Assembly: GCA_030435675.1 (NCBI GenBank)
Contig: CM059622.1
Location: 6,758,001 to 6,822,000, forward strand
DNA: 64,000 nt
Origin: Steinernema hermaphroditum
Taxonomy: Eukaryota > Nematoda > Chromadorea > Rhabditida > Steinernematidae
Direction of reading: 5' to 3'
The position numbers were made by a program, and so were the translations under genes. The notes beneath the pieces are model-generated. The model saw nothing but the letters and a program-made list of their open reading frames with translations. It ran no database searches and had not been told where the DNA came from. The first letter of the stretch is position 1, and the number at the start of each line of letters is the position of its first letter. Below, piece after piece: positions 11,172 through 22,803 of the stretch.

Positions 11172-11271
11172 AGGGGAGAACTCGAAGAGGAAGCATCAGT
11201 CGAGTCGGGGTACCTTCTCTGAACGGTAAGCTCCGACGACCAAGTCGCCGATTCACTCAAACCGCTTTCAG

Positions 11272-12186
11272 ATGTCCTACGAGAAGATGGAGAAGGAGCA
11301 GGAGTGCAACAGCCTCCGAAAGGTGGCCTTCTTCGGAGTGGCGCTGTCGACGGTGGCGACCCTCGTGTGCGTCATCTCGGTGCCGATGGTGTACAACCAC
11401 ATGCAGGCGATGCAGTCGGTGATGCAGAACGAGGTCGACTTCTGCAAGTCGCGCTCCGGCAACATCTGGAGGGAGGTGACCCGCACCCAGGTCCTCTCCA
11501 AGGTCAACGGAGGTGTCCGCCACGCCCGTCAAGCCGGATACGGCGAGTCCCTCGCCGTCGAAAGCTCCATCTCTGCCGCCGCCCCTGTCGGAGGCTGCTG
11601 CGGCTGTGGTGTCAGCGGCCCTGGCGCCCCCGGAGCCCCTGGACCCGACGGAAAGGACGGAGAGGACGGTGCCCCTGGAGCCCCTGGCCGAGACGGACCC
11701 GACGGACCTGCCGCCACCCCCGCGCCTGCCATCGACTGGTGCTTCGAGTGCCCCGACGCCCCCGCTGGACCCGCTGGAAACCCCGGACCCAAGGGACCTT
11801 CTGGAAACGCCGGCGCCCCCGGCCAGGACGGACAGCCCGGAGTCGCCGGACAGTCCGGTGCCCCTGGACCTCAAGGACCCGCCGGAGCCCCTGGCGCCCC
11901 TGGACAGGCTGGCGCTCCCGGAGCCCCTGGAGTCGTTCACGAAGTCGAAGGACCTGTCGGAGCCCCTGGAGCTCCTGGTGCCCCCGGACCCGCCGGTCCC
12001 GACGGACAGCCCGGTGCCCCTGGCCAGGCTGGAGCCCCTGGACCTCAAGGACCTGCTGGAGACGCTGGCGCTCCCGGAGCGCCCGGAAAGGACGGAGAGG
12101 ACGGCGAGAAGGGACCCGACGGACTCCAGGGAGCCCCCGGCGCCTGCGACCACTGCCCTCCCCCTCGCACCGCTCCTGGATACTAG
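11272..12186 (+). CDS. Cuticle collagen (copy A of a near-identical pair)
   Basis: One exon, 304 residues. Residues 1-60 form a nematode cuticle collagen N-domain with a hydrophobic segment (FFGVALSTVATLVCVISVPM), so it enters the secretory pathway as a type II membrane precursor. RHAR at about residues 83-86 is a likely BLI-4/furin cleavage site. CCGCG near residue 109 starts the Gly-X-Y tract, which is interrupted by a Cys-containing spacer (WCFECPD) and a short break (VVHEVEG) and ends in CDHCPPP. Cysteines flank the triple helix as expected for crosslinking. Codon use is extremely biased and GC-rich, which implies very high expression. AATAAA lies around 12261. The coding sequence is almost the same as 14534-15448. 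Confidence 0.95.
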   Translation: MSYEKMEKEQECNSLRKVAFFGVALSTVATLVCVISVPMVYNHMQAMQSVMQNEVDFCKSRSGNIWREVTRTQVLSKVNGGVRHARQAGYGESLAVESSISAAAPVGGCCGCGVSGPGAPGAPGPDGKDGEDGAPGAPGRDGPDGPAATPAPAIDWCFECPDAPAGPAGNPGPKGPSGNAGAPGQDGQPGVAGQSGAPGPQGPAGAPGAPGQAGAPGAPGVVHEVEGPVGAPGAPGAPGPAGPDGQPGAPGQAGAPGPQGPAGDAGAPGAPGKDGEDGEKGPDGLQGAPGACDHCPPPRTAPGY

Positions 12187-12460
12187 ATACAACTATTCTC
12201 AGAAGAACTACTCTCAAGGGAATCACTATCTCTACAATTTGTGCACTTTTCTTCGTACAAATAAAACCAAATCCGTATTGTTTATATCAACAGAGTCATA
12301 TGTTGAGTTGGCACAGCAGTTGACTTCGAGAAGAACGTCTCTTTGGATACGATAATCAGCTAATTGAGTCACTTATTGGTATTCCTGTTCGCGGTTCGAC
12401 TCGTGGCGAGGAACGACGTAATCGTGGGAACAACGCGTGGCCACTTAACGACTATCGGAG

Positions 12461-12468
12461 ATATAAAA
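12461..12468 (+). promoter_or_regulatory. TATA-like box of the central collagen gene
   Basis: ATATAAAA lies 32 bases before the ATG at 12500, so the 5' UTR would be very short. It is unlike the promoter block of the two flanking collagens. Confidence 0.45.
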
Positions 12469-12499
12469 TCCCCCAGCATCAGAGAACAAGTAGTCCACA

Positions 12500-13713
12500 A
12501 TGCGCTTTCTGGGCAAGTGGGACCTTTTCCCCGTCTATGTGTCCATCTTCTGCGGCGCTACCGTAATCCTCGTCTGTTGGTGTGCCACCTTCGAGTTACT
12601 GCAACAACTCCGCAACTTCCACAGCTCTGTGATCGGCGAAATAGACGACTTCAAAGTACAGTTTCAAGAATGCTCGGCTGAGGCAGGGTTCTAGGCGATC
12701 GCCGGAGACGCCTGGAAGGGCATCTTGACCCTCGAGAATCGAGGAGAGTACCGCTTCCGGAGGGAGATAGTCGACAGCGATTCGGACTTCACAGACGTGG
12801 ACACAAATGTGACCACTACGACCACCGCCCTTCCAAGGAAACCGAATCCGCAGTGCCGTAGGAGGTTGTCCTTGAAGTTTGTAATTACCGTATCCTTCAG
12901 ACTGCATGCCTGCAGCGAGCAACTGCTCCCGAGGCGCTCCAGGACCACCAGGGGAAAAGGGCGAGAAGGGAGGGGATGGGGAGCCTGGGAAGGATGGATC
13001 TCCCGGATTTCCGGGGATATCCATTAACCGCCAGCACAGGGAGGCCACCTGTCACACTTGTCCGGAAGGAGCGCCTGGACCTCCTGGTCTTATAGGGCAT
13101 CCAGGTCTCCCTGGAGGACCTGGGAAATCGGGCCTGCCAGGGAAACCTGGAAAAGATGGCCGACCGGGACCTGCTGGCCCTCCTGGAGAACCCGGAAAAC
13201 CAGGTAGAACCCTCGCCCTTCCACCGAGAATACAGCATTTGTTCAGGATACATCGGACCTCGTGGACCGTCTGGGGAGAGGGGAGAGAACGGAGAACGAG
13301 GGAGTGGCCGACTAGGTCTCAAAGGAGAGCCAGGAGATCCGGGACCTCCAGGGGAACCTGGCCCCCCGGGACTCGCTGCACCGTCCGGCCCTCCAGGTCC
13401 CGCTGGACCACCCGGACCGCCCGGTGTTCCAGGATTGGCTGGTTTGCCAGGAAAGAACGGAACTGCAGGTGCCATGGGAGCCCCCGGGAACGCAGCAGAT
13501 TACTGTCCTTGTCCGACAAGGGGCACCACGTCTGCGTACTCTACAGTTGCCCCTCAGATAACCTCAGGATACAACGAACAAGAGTACAGTACCTTCGCAT
13601 ACAGTACTCCAAACGTTGGGGGTGGATCGTATAACGACGTGACCCCAAGGGACGACTTCAGAACGCAGTTGTATGCGAAGTTCCGGCGGGCGGCGAAGAA
13701 GGATCGCAGCTGA
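12500..13713 (+). CDS. Cuticle collagen of a different subfamily
   Basis: Four exons (12500-12655, 12695-12857, 12901-13203, 13247-13713) join in frame to 362 residues. The N-domain has one hydrophobic segment ([15 protein letters not shown]) and the DDFKA...DAWKGIL pattern of cuticle collagens. RFRR near residue 81 is a probable proprotein-convertase site, followed by a Thr-rich linker and CQCHC. Two Gly-X-Y blocks are separated by a CHTC spacer. The tail is non-collagenous, rich in Tyr, Thr and Ser, and ends in a basic segment. Unlike its neighbours it has three introns and ordinary codon use, so it was not part of the duplication that made them. Confidence 0.9.
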
Positions 13714-14341
13714 TTTACAAGAAGGTGTTCATGCCTGTAGATTCATCTGTAAAAACCTATCTTGATCAATGCACTGTCATCGCTGACACCCGTTTCAACT
13801 ACAGTATGAGCCATCCACCATGATGTCCTCCTTATTGGTTGGCGCTGCACGGTCAAAACTGCACACACACTGGAATGCAGATTACAGCATAAAAATGTTC
13901 GCAACATCGGAAACAAATTAATCAATTTGAAGAGAAATTCCTCGAGGTGTTCGTGCAGTGTAAACAAAAACGAGTTTCCATGGTCATTGCCTAATCTCAC
14001 GTCCCTACGGCCAAAAGTTCCAAAGTACGTTTAAAAAGCAGAGAAAACAAAGCGATTTCAATTCATCTTATAACTAGCATACCTTCAATACAATTTCCCA
14101 TTATTCGGTTTTCTACGTAATGCATTTTTATTTCATTGACTACACGTTGACGTCGAATTAAACTTTACGATAATCGTCCTTGATTGGTTTCGAAGGAAAG
14201 TGTACGCTCATAAACCAGTATATATTTTTTGGAGAAGAAGATGTTTTCATCCAGAAGTAGTTCCTCTCAGAAGTAGGATCTAAGAATGACAAATCGAAAG
14301 TTGACTGAGTTTCCATAGCAGTTCTCTGAAGGTTTGATACT
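13714..14341. other. Intergenic, AT-rich
   Basis: No gene is seen. This is the 3' flank of the central collagen and the distal upstream sequence of copy B. Confidence 0.5.
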
Positions 14342-14454
14342 TCTGCGCGGGCGGAGATTTGTCGAAAGGAACACCTTGCTATGGGAAACGGGTAATTCGG
14401 GCGGACGCCGAAGCGTTTCGCGTAGTGGAAAAAACCAAATCGCGGGTATATAAG
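14342..14454 (+). promoter_or_regulatory. Collagen copy B promoter block
   Basis: Counterpart of 11055-11171, with the same ordered elements ending in a TATA box (tatataag, 14447-14454). The 5' UTR holds a possible small intron (GTAAAC...CTCAG) or trans-splice acceptors, with CTTTCAG abutting the ATG at 14534. Confidence 0.65.
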
Positions 14455-14533
14455 ACGGCAAATGTAGGATGGAGAACGTAAACTCTGTGTGCCTTCTTTT
14501 CTCGCTCAGAAGACTCACTAAAGACGCTTTCAG

Positions 14534-15448
14534 ATGTCCTACGAGAAGATGGAGAAGGAGCAGGAGTGCAACAGCCTCCGAAAGGTGGCCTTCTTCGGAG
14601 TGGCGCTGTCGACGGTGGCGACCCTCGTGTGCGTCATCTCGGTGCCGATGGTGTACAACCACATGCAGGCGATGCAGTCGGTGATGCAGAACGAGGTCGA
14701 CTTCTGCAAGTCGCGCTCCGGCAACATCTGGAGGGAGGTGACGCGCACCCAGGTCCTCTCCAAGGTCAACGGAGGTGTCCGCCACGCCCGTCAAGCCGGA
14801 TACGGCGAGTCCCTCGCCGTCGAAGGCTCCATTTCTGCCGCCGCCCCTGTCGGAGGCTGCTGCGGCTGCGGTGTCAGCGGCCCCGGCGCCCCCGGAGCCC
14901 CCGGACCCGACGGAAAGGACGGAGAGGACGGTGCCCCTGGAGCCCCTGGCCGTGACGGACCCGACGGACCTGCCGCCACCCCCGCGCCTGCCATCGACTG
15001 GTGCTTCGAGTGCCCCGACGCCCCCGCTGGACCCGCTGGAAACCCCGGACCCAAGGGACCTTCTGGAAACGCCGGCGCCCCCGGCCAGGACGGACAGCCC
15101 GGAGTCGCCGGACAGTCCGGTGCCCCTGGACCTCAAGGACCCTCCGGAGCCCCTGGCGCCCCTGGACAGGCTGGCGCTCCCGGAGCCCCTGGAGTCGTTC
15201 ACGAAGTCGAAGGACCTGTCGGAGCCCCTGGAGCTCCTGGTGCCCCCGGACCCGCCGGTCCCGACGGACAGCCCGGTGCCGCTGGCCAGGCTGGAGCCCC
15301 TGGACCTCAAGGACCTGCTGGAGACGCTGGCGCTCCCGGAGCGCCCGGAAAGGACGGAGAGGACGGCGAGAAGGGACCCGGCGGACTCCAGGGAGCCCCC
15401 GGCGCCTGCGACCACTGCCCTCCCCCTCGCACCGCTCCTGGATACTAA
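14534..15448 (+). CDS. Cuticle collagen (copy B of a near-identical pair)
   Basis: One exon, 304 residues, same architecture as copy A: N-domain with transmembrane signal, RHAR site, CCGCG, Gly-X-Y tract, WCFECPD spacer, CDHCPPP end. Only a handful of residues differ, for example Ser to Gly in ESS/EGS, Ala to Ser, Pro to Ala, and Asp to Gly near the end. The flanks outside the promoter block have diverged, and the similarity stops sharply at the stop codon. That pattern suggests gene conversion or strong selection on an abundant product rather than a very recent whole-segment duplication. AATAAA lies around 15502. Confidence 0.95.
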   Translation: MSYEKMEKEQECNSLRKVAFFGVALSTVATLVCVISVPMVYNHMQAMQSVMQNEVDFCKSRSGNIWREVTRTQVLSKVNGGVRHARQAGYGESLAVEGSISAAAPVGGCCGCGVSGPGAPGAPGPDGKDGEDGAPGAPGRDGPDGPAATPAPAIDWCFECPDAPAGPAGNPGPKGPSGNAGAPGQDGQPGVAGQSGAPGPQGPSGAPGAPGQAGAPGAPGVVHEVEGPVGAPGAPGAPGPAGPDGQPGAAGQAGAPGPQGPAGDAGAPGAPGKDGEDGEKGPGGLQGAPGACDHCPPPRTAPGY

Positions 15449-17969
15449 GAAGCTGCACAGGATCTATGTTGCTGTTGTTCTTCTCTACAGTGTCACATAC
15501 AAAATAAATCGATAGATTCAAAATAATGGCAGTGAAGGTGGGCGCATTTTTCTAAATCCGCTAAGGACGTGACATTTCGGAGTCCTTGACGGTGGGGGTG
15601 TGCATTTTTCGTGTTTGCTAACTCATCAGCGCCGTCCGTCTTCAAAGCACTTCGTATGTTAGCAACGCTCTTTTGTTTTTTGGTTTCCGATCTTCAAATG
15701 TGCCCAGGAACTCCTTTCGCACTTCCGCAGTACTTAAATCAGCTCTTACAGTTCACCAAATGATCCAAAAGTGGTTTATAACCCCCTGGTGATTATAATA
15801 AACCTCGTTTGTCATACTTCTTTCGGTTCTTTCTACCCGAATGTTTCGATCTGGGACCAATAAGTGGCTGGTCTTGGCCTCTACTCCGCAATTTATCCTA
15901 ATTGCTCCCCCGGGAAGATGGAAACGGGCACTTCCCGTTGAGTTAAGCAGATGACGCCAGAAATTAAGTATTCCGAGAGTCACGAAGACGGCGCGTTGCA
16001 AAGCCAAAAACGAATAAGTGGCAATCTTTCGGAGTGCCTCCTATGTCGCATTAACGATGCTGGTTTTGCCGAGTCCAGTGTCCTTCTTTTTTGTTCAGGT
16101 ATAAACGTTCAGAGAGAGTTCAAGAAAGGTTATGCGACAGTACTTGGACTTGGAAGTCGTGGGAAAGTTGTGCCGAGGTGCAGTTTTATAGCTTGAGTAG
16201 CGTGGAACCTCTGTCGGTACACTATAATTGAGAATCAAGGAATGGAAAACGGCGAGGACGAGACTTGAGAGAAATCGGCATTAGTTCGTGTAAATCTGTT
16301 AGCCATAAGTGCGAAATAAGTACATATAAAGATTCGCTTGAAGGTAAGGGTTCGATTGTTGTCCTTAATCTTGTTAAAGTCGAGTCCGTGTCATATTATT
16401 ATAAGGTGAGCCGGATGACGTTGAGCCTTGCATATTCTTTGCTTACAAGCGGACGACTTCGGTTCGATTTCTTAAAACTTTGGATTTTTTTCTTTGCATT
16501 TACAAAGGTTTTTCTTTCATTAGGTTCCTTCTTTCAAAAAGTGCACTGCTACTTGGGCGCGGCCAAGGAGCTCTCGTTGGACTTATGGAGAGCGTCGCGG
16601 GCTCGTGACTTTTACTTTTACCTCTCGTTGCACAAATTAACCTGTGCCTAACGTTCAATTAGTAATTACATCATCTCCTTTTTTGTATTCCTTCTTTTGT
16701 CGACGTCCTGCCTCGACTCTCTAAAACGTACAAGTGCTTTTGAGGAGAAAAGCTTTATTTTTGAACACTGTGACTTCGCTAGTATTGAGCCATACTCATA
16801 CATACCCATAATTAGCTTAGTTCGAAACGCATACGCACGTTTTCTCTCGTTTCAACTGACCATTAATGGAGACACTTAAAGGTTCTCGATGATCGCGCAC
16901 TCTGTTGCCTTCCACAGCGCCGCGATCTTTTGTAGCCAGATGGAAAGGTGACAAAAACAAGCCGCGCTACCAATAAATCTGCTTACGTAATTTGTTTCTC
17001 TGCGTTTCTGTTCTTTCCATTTTTATTTCGAAGCTGTCGTGAAACGCTTTTATTGGTGAGAAGGCGAAGAAAGTAGTCGAACTGAGGGGTTGCTTTTACT
17101 ACTTTATGTAGAAGATGGAACCTGGGAACTGACCGTAAGATAATGAATTTGATGATGAGAGCTATGTGCCAAGTCTCCAATCTGACCCAACCCCGTTCTC
17201 TGTCCAAGGCAATGACTTTGGGTTGCTTTTACTACTTTATGTAGAAGATGGAAGCTCAGAAGTGAACTGAAATACGCAAAGTGCTAAATGTCCGATTTGA
17301 GTCCGACAATGACAACGTTTCCATTGTCAAGTCGGGTGTACCCAAAGTTGTTTAATTAGCGATTTATTGGTCGTCTAGACGAACAGAAACTGTTGTTATG
17401 TTCTCTGCCGTTCTACGGCGGTTCAAAACGTAAAATACAACTTTCCATGCCTTTCTATTTCTTCTCTAAAATGGACCTTTTCCTCTGGATGACAGGTGCT
17501 TATGGATTTGGCTAATCCGGTTACTATTTATATTTTTACTGCCACGAGAAGGTAGCAACGAGGCGTTTATCAACCTCGCACCCTTTACTTTGGACCCAAC
17601 GCCATTCTCTGACTCAGTGTGTAAGCAGAGCTTCGAATTCCTCGATTGTCCAAGTCCAAAGAACGCCGCGTTCCCTCCGGCTTCGTTCTTTTCCGTCCGT
17701 CCGTGGTCGTTCTCTGAAATCTGCGTCAGAATGCCAAATCGGGTCGTTCCGACCGAGTCCTTCCCCCCAGTCCAGCGCGTCCGGGAGAGACAATCAAGGC
17801 GATATTCACGAGACGCCTTTGTTCTTGTCTAATCTGAAATTAATGGACGCTTCCTCTGCATCCTCCGTCTACGTGTCCCACAGATCACGCTGCCTGGCGC
17901 CAATTAGCTTCGCTTGCGCGTGGCGCTCCCGTAATTCTTAGCACGCGACGGCGAAATGTTCACTTTCAG
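15449..17969. other. Gene-poor stretch
   Basis: Open frames up to 128 codons occur but have no recognisable domain, splice support or codon bias. The only structure noted is a 34-bp direct repeat at 17087-17120 and 17220-17253. No tRNA-like B box was found. Confidence 0.45.
17087..17253. repeat. 34-bp direct repeat, 133 bp apart
   Basis: gggttgcttttactactt and the following 16 bases occur identically at 17087-17120 and 17220-17253. The intervening sequence is unique, so this may be a local duplication or element ends. Confidence 0.7.
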
Positions 17970-19619
17970 ATGCCGCTTCTGACGTACTACGGGGAGTTCA
18001 CCGCTCCCGACGCCGTTGAGATCGCCCTCCTGGCGGTAGGAACGATTCTCTGCACCATGGTCGTGATAGCGATGCTCAGGATATGTCCCTTCCACATCCA
18101 TCTTTGGCTTCTCTTGGTGGTATGCCTTTCCTCTTCTTCAGAATCCTAGCTTTTGAACAGAACTAAAAGACTTTATCTTCTCCACATTTGCATCCATAGA
18201 GTCTCAAGGAGGCGAACATCATTAGATCTCTCTTCTAAGAACGACACATTTTGGAATGTTCGCCTCAAATACTTGATCTATGACGTCCAGAAACTATATT
18301 TGCTATAAACATGATCAAGAATTAATGAGCAAATTCGATTAAAAATACTGACGTCCACAAGGAAACAATTTGAAGTTGACTGACGTCATAGCCTGATATA
18401 TCTTTCCTCCCTTCCCCTACATATTCTATTAGCTTCGGGGTACAACAGAGCAAATGGAGATATCAAGTGGGGACTAAAGTACAACTCGACTAGCACATCT
18501 CACAGCTGATATCTCAGAGATGCTTGGCTTACCAATGCATTTAGAACCTCATCGTCTGCACGATCACATTCTGCGCCTTCCGAATAGCGTCGCTGATCAT
18601 CAAAGGCGCCCTTGTTGCCAACGACAACAGAGCGCTTCTTATGAAGATCAGCGAACTCCTGAGATTCATCGGCTTGTACACAGGTGGCGATTGCCCATGC
18701 TTTCCAATGAGAACCGTTTCGATTAGGCTGGGCAAACCTCTTTTCGCTACTCATCGAACGCCTTTCTGCGACTATTTGGGCATGCAAATACGAGTCCATC
18801 CGATGCGTTCTCGTACCCGTCATCTTCATCTTATGCACGGTAAGATCTTCCCCTCCTATCGACTAGATAACGAAACTGTACGTGACTGCATCCATATCAT
18901 TGAAAAGCAAACGTTGGCTGTGTTTTAAAGAACCTTTTCAGTGGATCCTCGTCACGTGGCTCGTCACTGCTGCCTTCTACAGTAAGTGGCAAAGTAGGGG
19001 TGTGGTGCTCCGATGGCTCTTTTAGAGTGGATCAGCATCGAGATCCCGGTTTACATCGACCTCTCCGTTAACAGCATCTCGCTGTTTGTACGTTTAATAG
19101 CAGCTCCTAGCATCCATCGAGATTTCGGCCTTTCAGATCTTCATCTTACTGTTCTTCCTGCAAAGAAGAATGCAGAAACAGGCGAAACACAACCTCAGCT
19201 TCCAGCAGCATCATTCCCTCTCGGAGCAGTACCAGGTCAGCTGTGTTCACTTACGGTCATCAACGAGGATGAATGTTTAGTTGCGCGAGAACATGCAGTG
19301 CAGTCGACTGCTTCTGCCCCTCATTGTTATTATGTCCACGACCTCCTGGGGCTCCATCCTCTCCTTCGTCCTCGAACGCTACTCGGACGCCGAGGTCTTC
19401 GCTCGCATCTTCGACTTCGTTCTCTGTCTCCGTGCCATCCTCATCCCTGTCTTTATCACCCGCGGCAATCGGCACCTCTTCAACCACGTGTGCCGTACCG
19501 TCGGTGTCGCCTACCGTATCCGGTCAGGGAAGGGGTCGATGCTAGACGAGCGTCCGCCCGAAGAGAAGTCGGAGGCCTACTTCACCTACTTGGAGAGGGC
19601 GTGGCTCCGCCAGAAGTGA
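17970..19619 (+). CDS. Sre-like seven-transmembrane chemoreceptor
   Basis: Seven exons (17970-18119, 18545-18683, 18727-18839, 18942-18981, 19026-19087, 19137-19235, 19281-19619) join in frame to 313 residues. About seven hydrophobic segments are visible. Sre-type landmarks are FHIHLWLLLVNL spanning the first junction, IERLSATIWACKYE after TM3, and the intracellular LSEQYQLREN motif before TM6. Such nematode GPCRs usually act in sensory neurons. The first intron is long (425 bp) and the rest are about 45 bp. CTTTCAG directly precedes the ATG. The assignment to Sre rather than another Sra/Srb-superfamily clade is by motif only. The 3' end faces the SLC6 gene 124 bp away. Confidence 0.75.
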
Positions 19620-19743
19620 AACGACTTTATTTATTTACACAGTGAGCATAGATGACAGCGATATAAACATATATTTCTCTCTGCTGGCGTTGTGGAGTAA
19701 GACCGCGACCGGTATGTTGGGGAGTGGCCCTGGAACGACCGTT
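19620..19743. terminator. Shared 3' region of two convergent genes
   Basis: The receptor stop is at 19619 and the SLC6 stop is at 19744. The only clear AATAAA (minus strand, around 19628-19638) belongs to the SLC6 gene and sits within 20 bp of the receptor's stop, so the mature transcripts probably overlap antisense. Confidence 0.5.
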
Positions 19744-21677
19744 CTAGGGGAACACGTCGTCGTCGGCCTCGGTGATCTTCGTGCGCACGCTGTGGTACTT
19801 GAGGAGGGCCGGCTCGAAGTGACTTCCGTGGGAGAGCGAGTGGAAGGTCTTCCAGGCGCTGACGCCTTCTTTCCGCGAGCTCAGGAACTTGTAGATGAAG
19901 TAGACGGGAATGGGGATCAGGGGAATCGACGTGAGAGTCCACCCTATCCGCGCGGCGTAGTCGGGGAACGTGTGGCCACGGTACTCCATCGGCTTCAGAT
20001 CCCAGAGCTGAAAAGGAAATGACACGTTCTTCCAATCGAACTGGGTCTTACCTGGAAGATGATGGCGAAGAGCAGGATGACCGGAGTCACGTATCTCCAC
20101 AAGATGTACCAGATGTGGCTGGGCCTCTTCTCCAGCATCTCCTCCATGTTGTTGAGGAGATTATCGGCTCCGTAGCCCCATCCAACGGCGATGACCTCGC
20201 AGAAGCCGAGGAACAGGAGGGAGTAGCCGACCCCGTAGGTGTCGAGCAGCTGCAGGATGTACATGCCGCCACTCGTGGTCAGCGGCGCCCCGAGGATCAG
20301 CATGATGATGCAGATGGTCATGGTCACCCAGAACTGATAGGGGCGGAGGGTCCGCGGATACTGGTCGATGATGGCCGTGGCGACGTTCTCCACCGTCGGG
20401 AACATGGTACTCAGGGCGAGGATGAGGAGCATGAAGAAGAACAGTCCGCTCCAGAAGGGACTCCACGGGAGTACGGTAACTGCCTGGGGGTAAGCGATGA
20501 AGGTAAGGCCCGGGCCCGAGGTCACGACCTGGAAGGAGAGAGGTCTTTCAAGCACGAGAGGAGCTCTACCTCGTCTACGGTAGTGTTCGTGTAGTGGGCC
20601 ATGAAGCCGAGGATGCTGAAGACGACAAAGCCGCTCATGATGGAGGTGAGGCTGTTGCCGAAGATGACGATCATCGTGTCGCGGTATATGTTGTTGTGGA
20701 AGTTGTTGTAGGAGGCCAGGGTGATCGAGCCTCCGAAGCACACTCCGGTCGAGTAGAAGATCTGCAGAATCTCGTGTGACAGGTGGATCAAGAAGGTGGT
20801 CTCACCTGGGCAGCAGCGTCGCCCCACGCCTGAGCTTTGGTGAGGTACTCTAGCTTCGGGGACAAGTAGAACTTGATGCCATCGATGGCGCCGGGTTCGA
20901 CGATGGCGCGAGCGAAGAGGACGATGAGGACGATGTAGGGGAACGTGGATGTGAAGTAGACGGTCTTGCCGATGGATTTGATGCCCTGGGATAGGAGGTT
21001 GAAGGGGTTATGTGTATGAACGAGGATACCCTCATCAGGACGAAGAAGACGATCATCCAGGCGACGATGAGCACGACAACTAGGTTCCACTGGAAGTGCC
21101 CCAGGTCTCCGAAGCCTTCGGTGATGCCGAGCACTTGACGATGGAAGAACTGGTCCGCCGACTGCACCTTGGCCGAGTCGGTGAAGTTGACCGGGGTCTG
21201 ACTGTTGCACTCCTTGGCGAACGAGAAACATCGCTCGTCGGCCCAGGACTCTTCACAGCAGGTCCAGGGGAGCTTTTCCCGGAACGACAGGTAGAGGTAG
21301 TAGAGGGCCCAGCCGGTGATCATGTTGTAGTAGATGGCACATATCGATGAACAGATGATCATTCCGATGCCGATTCCCTTGAAGATCGGCGACAGCTTCC
21401 ATACCGTAATCGGACCCTCCGAAGAGTATTGGCCGATCGCCAACTCCATCAACATCAAAGGCAACCCGCAACAGAAGAGCATGATGAGGTACGGTATCAG
21501 GAAGGCGCCACCGCCGTTCCGGTAGCACAGATACGGGAACCTCCATATATTTCCCAGACCAACGGCGTAGCCGAGGCAAGAGAGGAAGAACTCGAGGGGG
21601 GAGTCCCAGTTGCCTCTGTCCTGGTTTTCGTCTTTTTCGCCAACGACGCTGAATGTCCGCATCGAGATATGTCGCAT
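19744..21677 (-). CDS. SLC6-family sodium-dependent amino acid/neurotransmitter transporter
   Basis: Five exons (21030-21677, 20806-20985, 20570-20761, 20052-20528, 19744-20007) join in frame to 586 residues. TM1 carries YAVGLGNIWRFPYLCYRNGG, the sodium and substrate site signature of the family, followed by PLMLMELAIGQYSS. The large second extracellular loop has several cysteines and N-glycosylation sites (NFT). Later landmarks are STGVCFGGSITLASYN (TM6), NTTVDE, and SGPGLTFIAYP in TM8. All twelve membrane segments appear present. The substrate cannot be told from sequence; the GlyT/proline and nutrient amino acid branches look closest. The worm names would be snf genes. An upstream acceptor leaves room for a leader exon. 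Confidence 0.92.
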
Positions 21678-21990
21678 TCTGCTGAGGGTTTCCGCTTTTC
21701 CTAAAGTATTGACTGCAAGGGAAAGGATACACAAATGATATTTGGTAATATTGGAAGAGAGACTCGCTAGCTCTATTTTAGAATATAAGAGGTTCAAGGG
21801 GAACATCTTATAGCGCGCTTAGGATTCCTGGCATGATTTCGAACGTCTAGACTTGCATACTCGGATTGTGTCTAATGTCTACAGACCGTGCTCTAGACAA
21901 AGCCCATCTGCATTCACTCGCCTCATTCAGTGGCCAACGCCGTCATCCGAGCGGTCGTCTCTCTGCTTCAGCGCCGTAGAAACTGCCGCA

Positions 21991-22803
21991 ATGGTCTCCG
22001 AGTCGTTCCATACCGCCGCTGCCACCGTCTCTGCAGGCTGTTCACTCGTTATTCTCTCGCTGATGATCTTCTTCACAGGATGGGGAAACTTGGTGCGTTC
22101 TTCTCCTGCTTTCCTCTACCAATTCCGTTCTTCAGCTCTACGCCGTTCTGGGTCTCTCCCTTGCCGTCGCGATCGCCTTCAACGCATTCCTCAGCATCCA
22201 ATACTACGAGAAGCTACGCAATTCTGTGGCGCCCATTGTGGTACGTGACTCGGAGAGAGGCGAGGACTCGCTGGATGAAATAGCTTCTTTAGACGACGGT
22301 CTGCCTCGTAGTGGGAATCGTAGCTTCTTTGATCTCCGGAATTATCATCATAATCTCTTCAGCACGTGAAGGCGCAAAGGGAAAAGAAATTCTTCACGCC
22401 GCTGCGGTACGTCACAATTTTTTATTTTCCAAATTTTTCCGTTCTCCTCGAGTTACATCTTTGTTTTGCACATAGAAACCTAAATTTAACGTCCCCTTTC
22501 TTTTGAAATCTGAGCTCATATTCGAACTAAACGTACATCTTGAGTTTCTCTTTCAACCCTACGCATTTCAGATGTATTCATTCTTGTCAACCATCATCGG
22601 AGTCGTCCAAATCCTCCTCCTCTACTTCGCGCCACCGCCGCGCTTCGAAAACATCAATGTTGATATGTCGAAAAAGGTTCGTTTTTTGCATCAGTTATCC
22701 CTGTAATCGCTCGGTCCAGTTTCAGTTCGGTGCCGATGTGCATAAGGCCGCCGAATCTGGTCGTCCTTCGTCGGCCGAAGACGCCCAAGACGCATCGGTA
22801 TAA
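21991..22803 (+). CDS. Small four-transmembrane protein, function unknown
   Basis: Five exons (21991-22092, 22136-22240, 22293-22406, 22572-22676, 22726-22803) join in frame to 167 residues. Four hydrophobic segments are seen: around SAGCSLVILSLMIFF, AVLGLSLAVAIAFNAF, VCLVVGIVASLISGIIIII and FLSTIIGVVQILLLYF. A hydrophilic tail containing PSSAEDAQDASV follows. Every intron falls between codons (phase 0). It may be a MARVEL-like or claudin-like small membrane protein, but no signature motif is present. AATAAA lies around 22828. The exon structure is convincing although the family is not recognised. Confidence 0.7.

Noticed and set aside
14267..15415. 382-codon open frame antisense to collagen copy B (and the similar antisense frames of copy A)
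   Set aside because: Antisense reading of a Gly-X-Y coding sequence produces long stop-free frames automatically. The plus strand is clearly the collagen.
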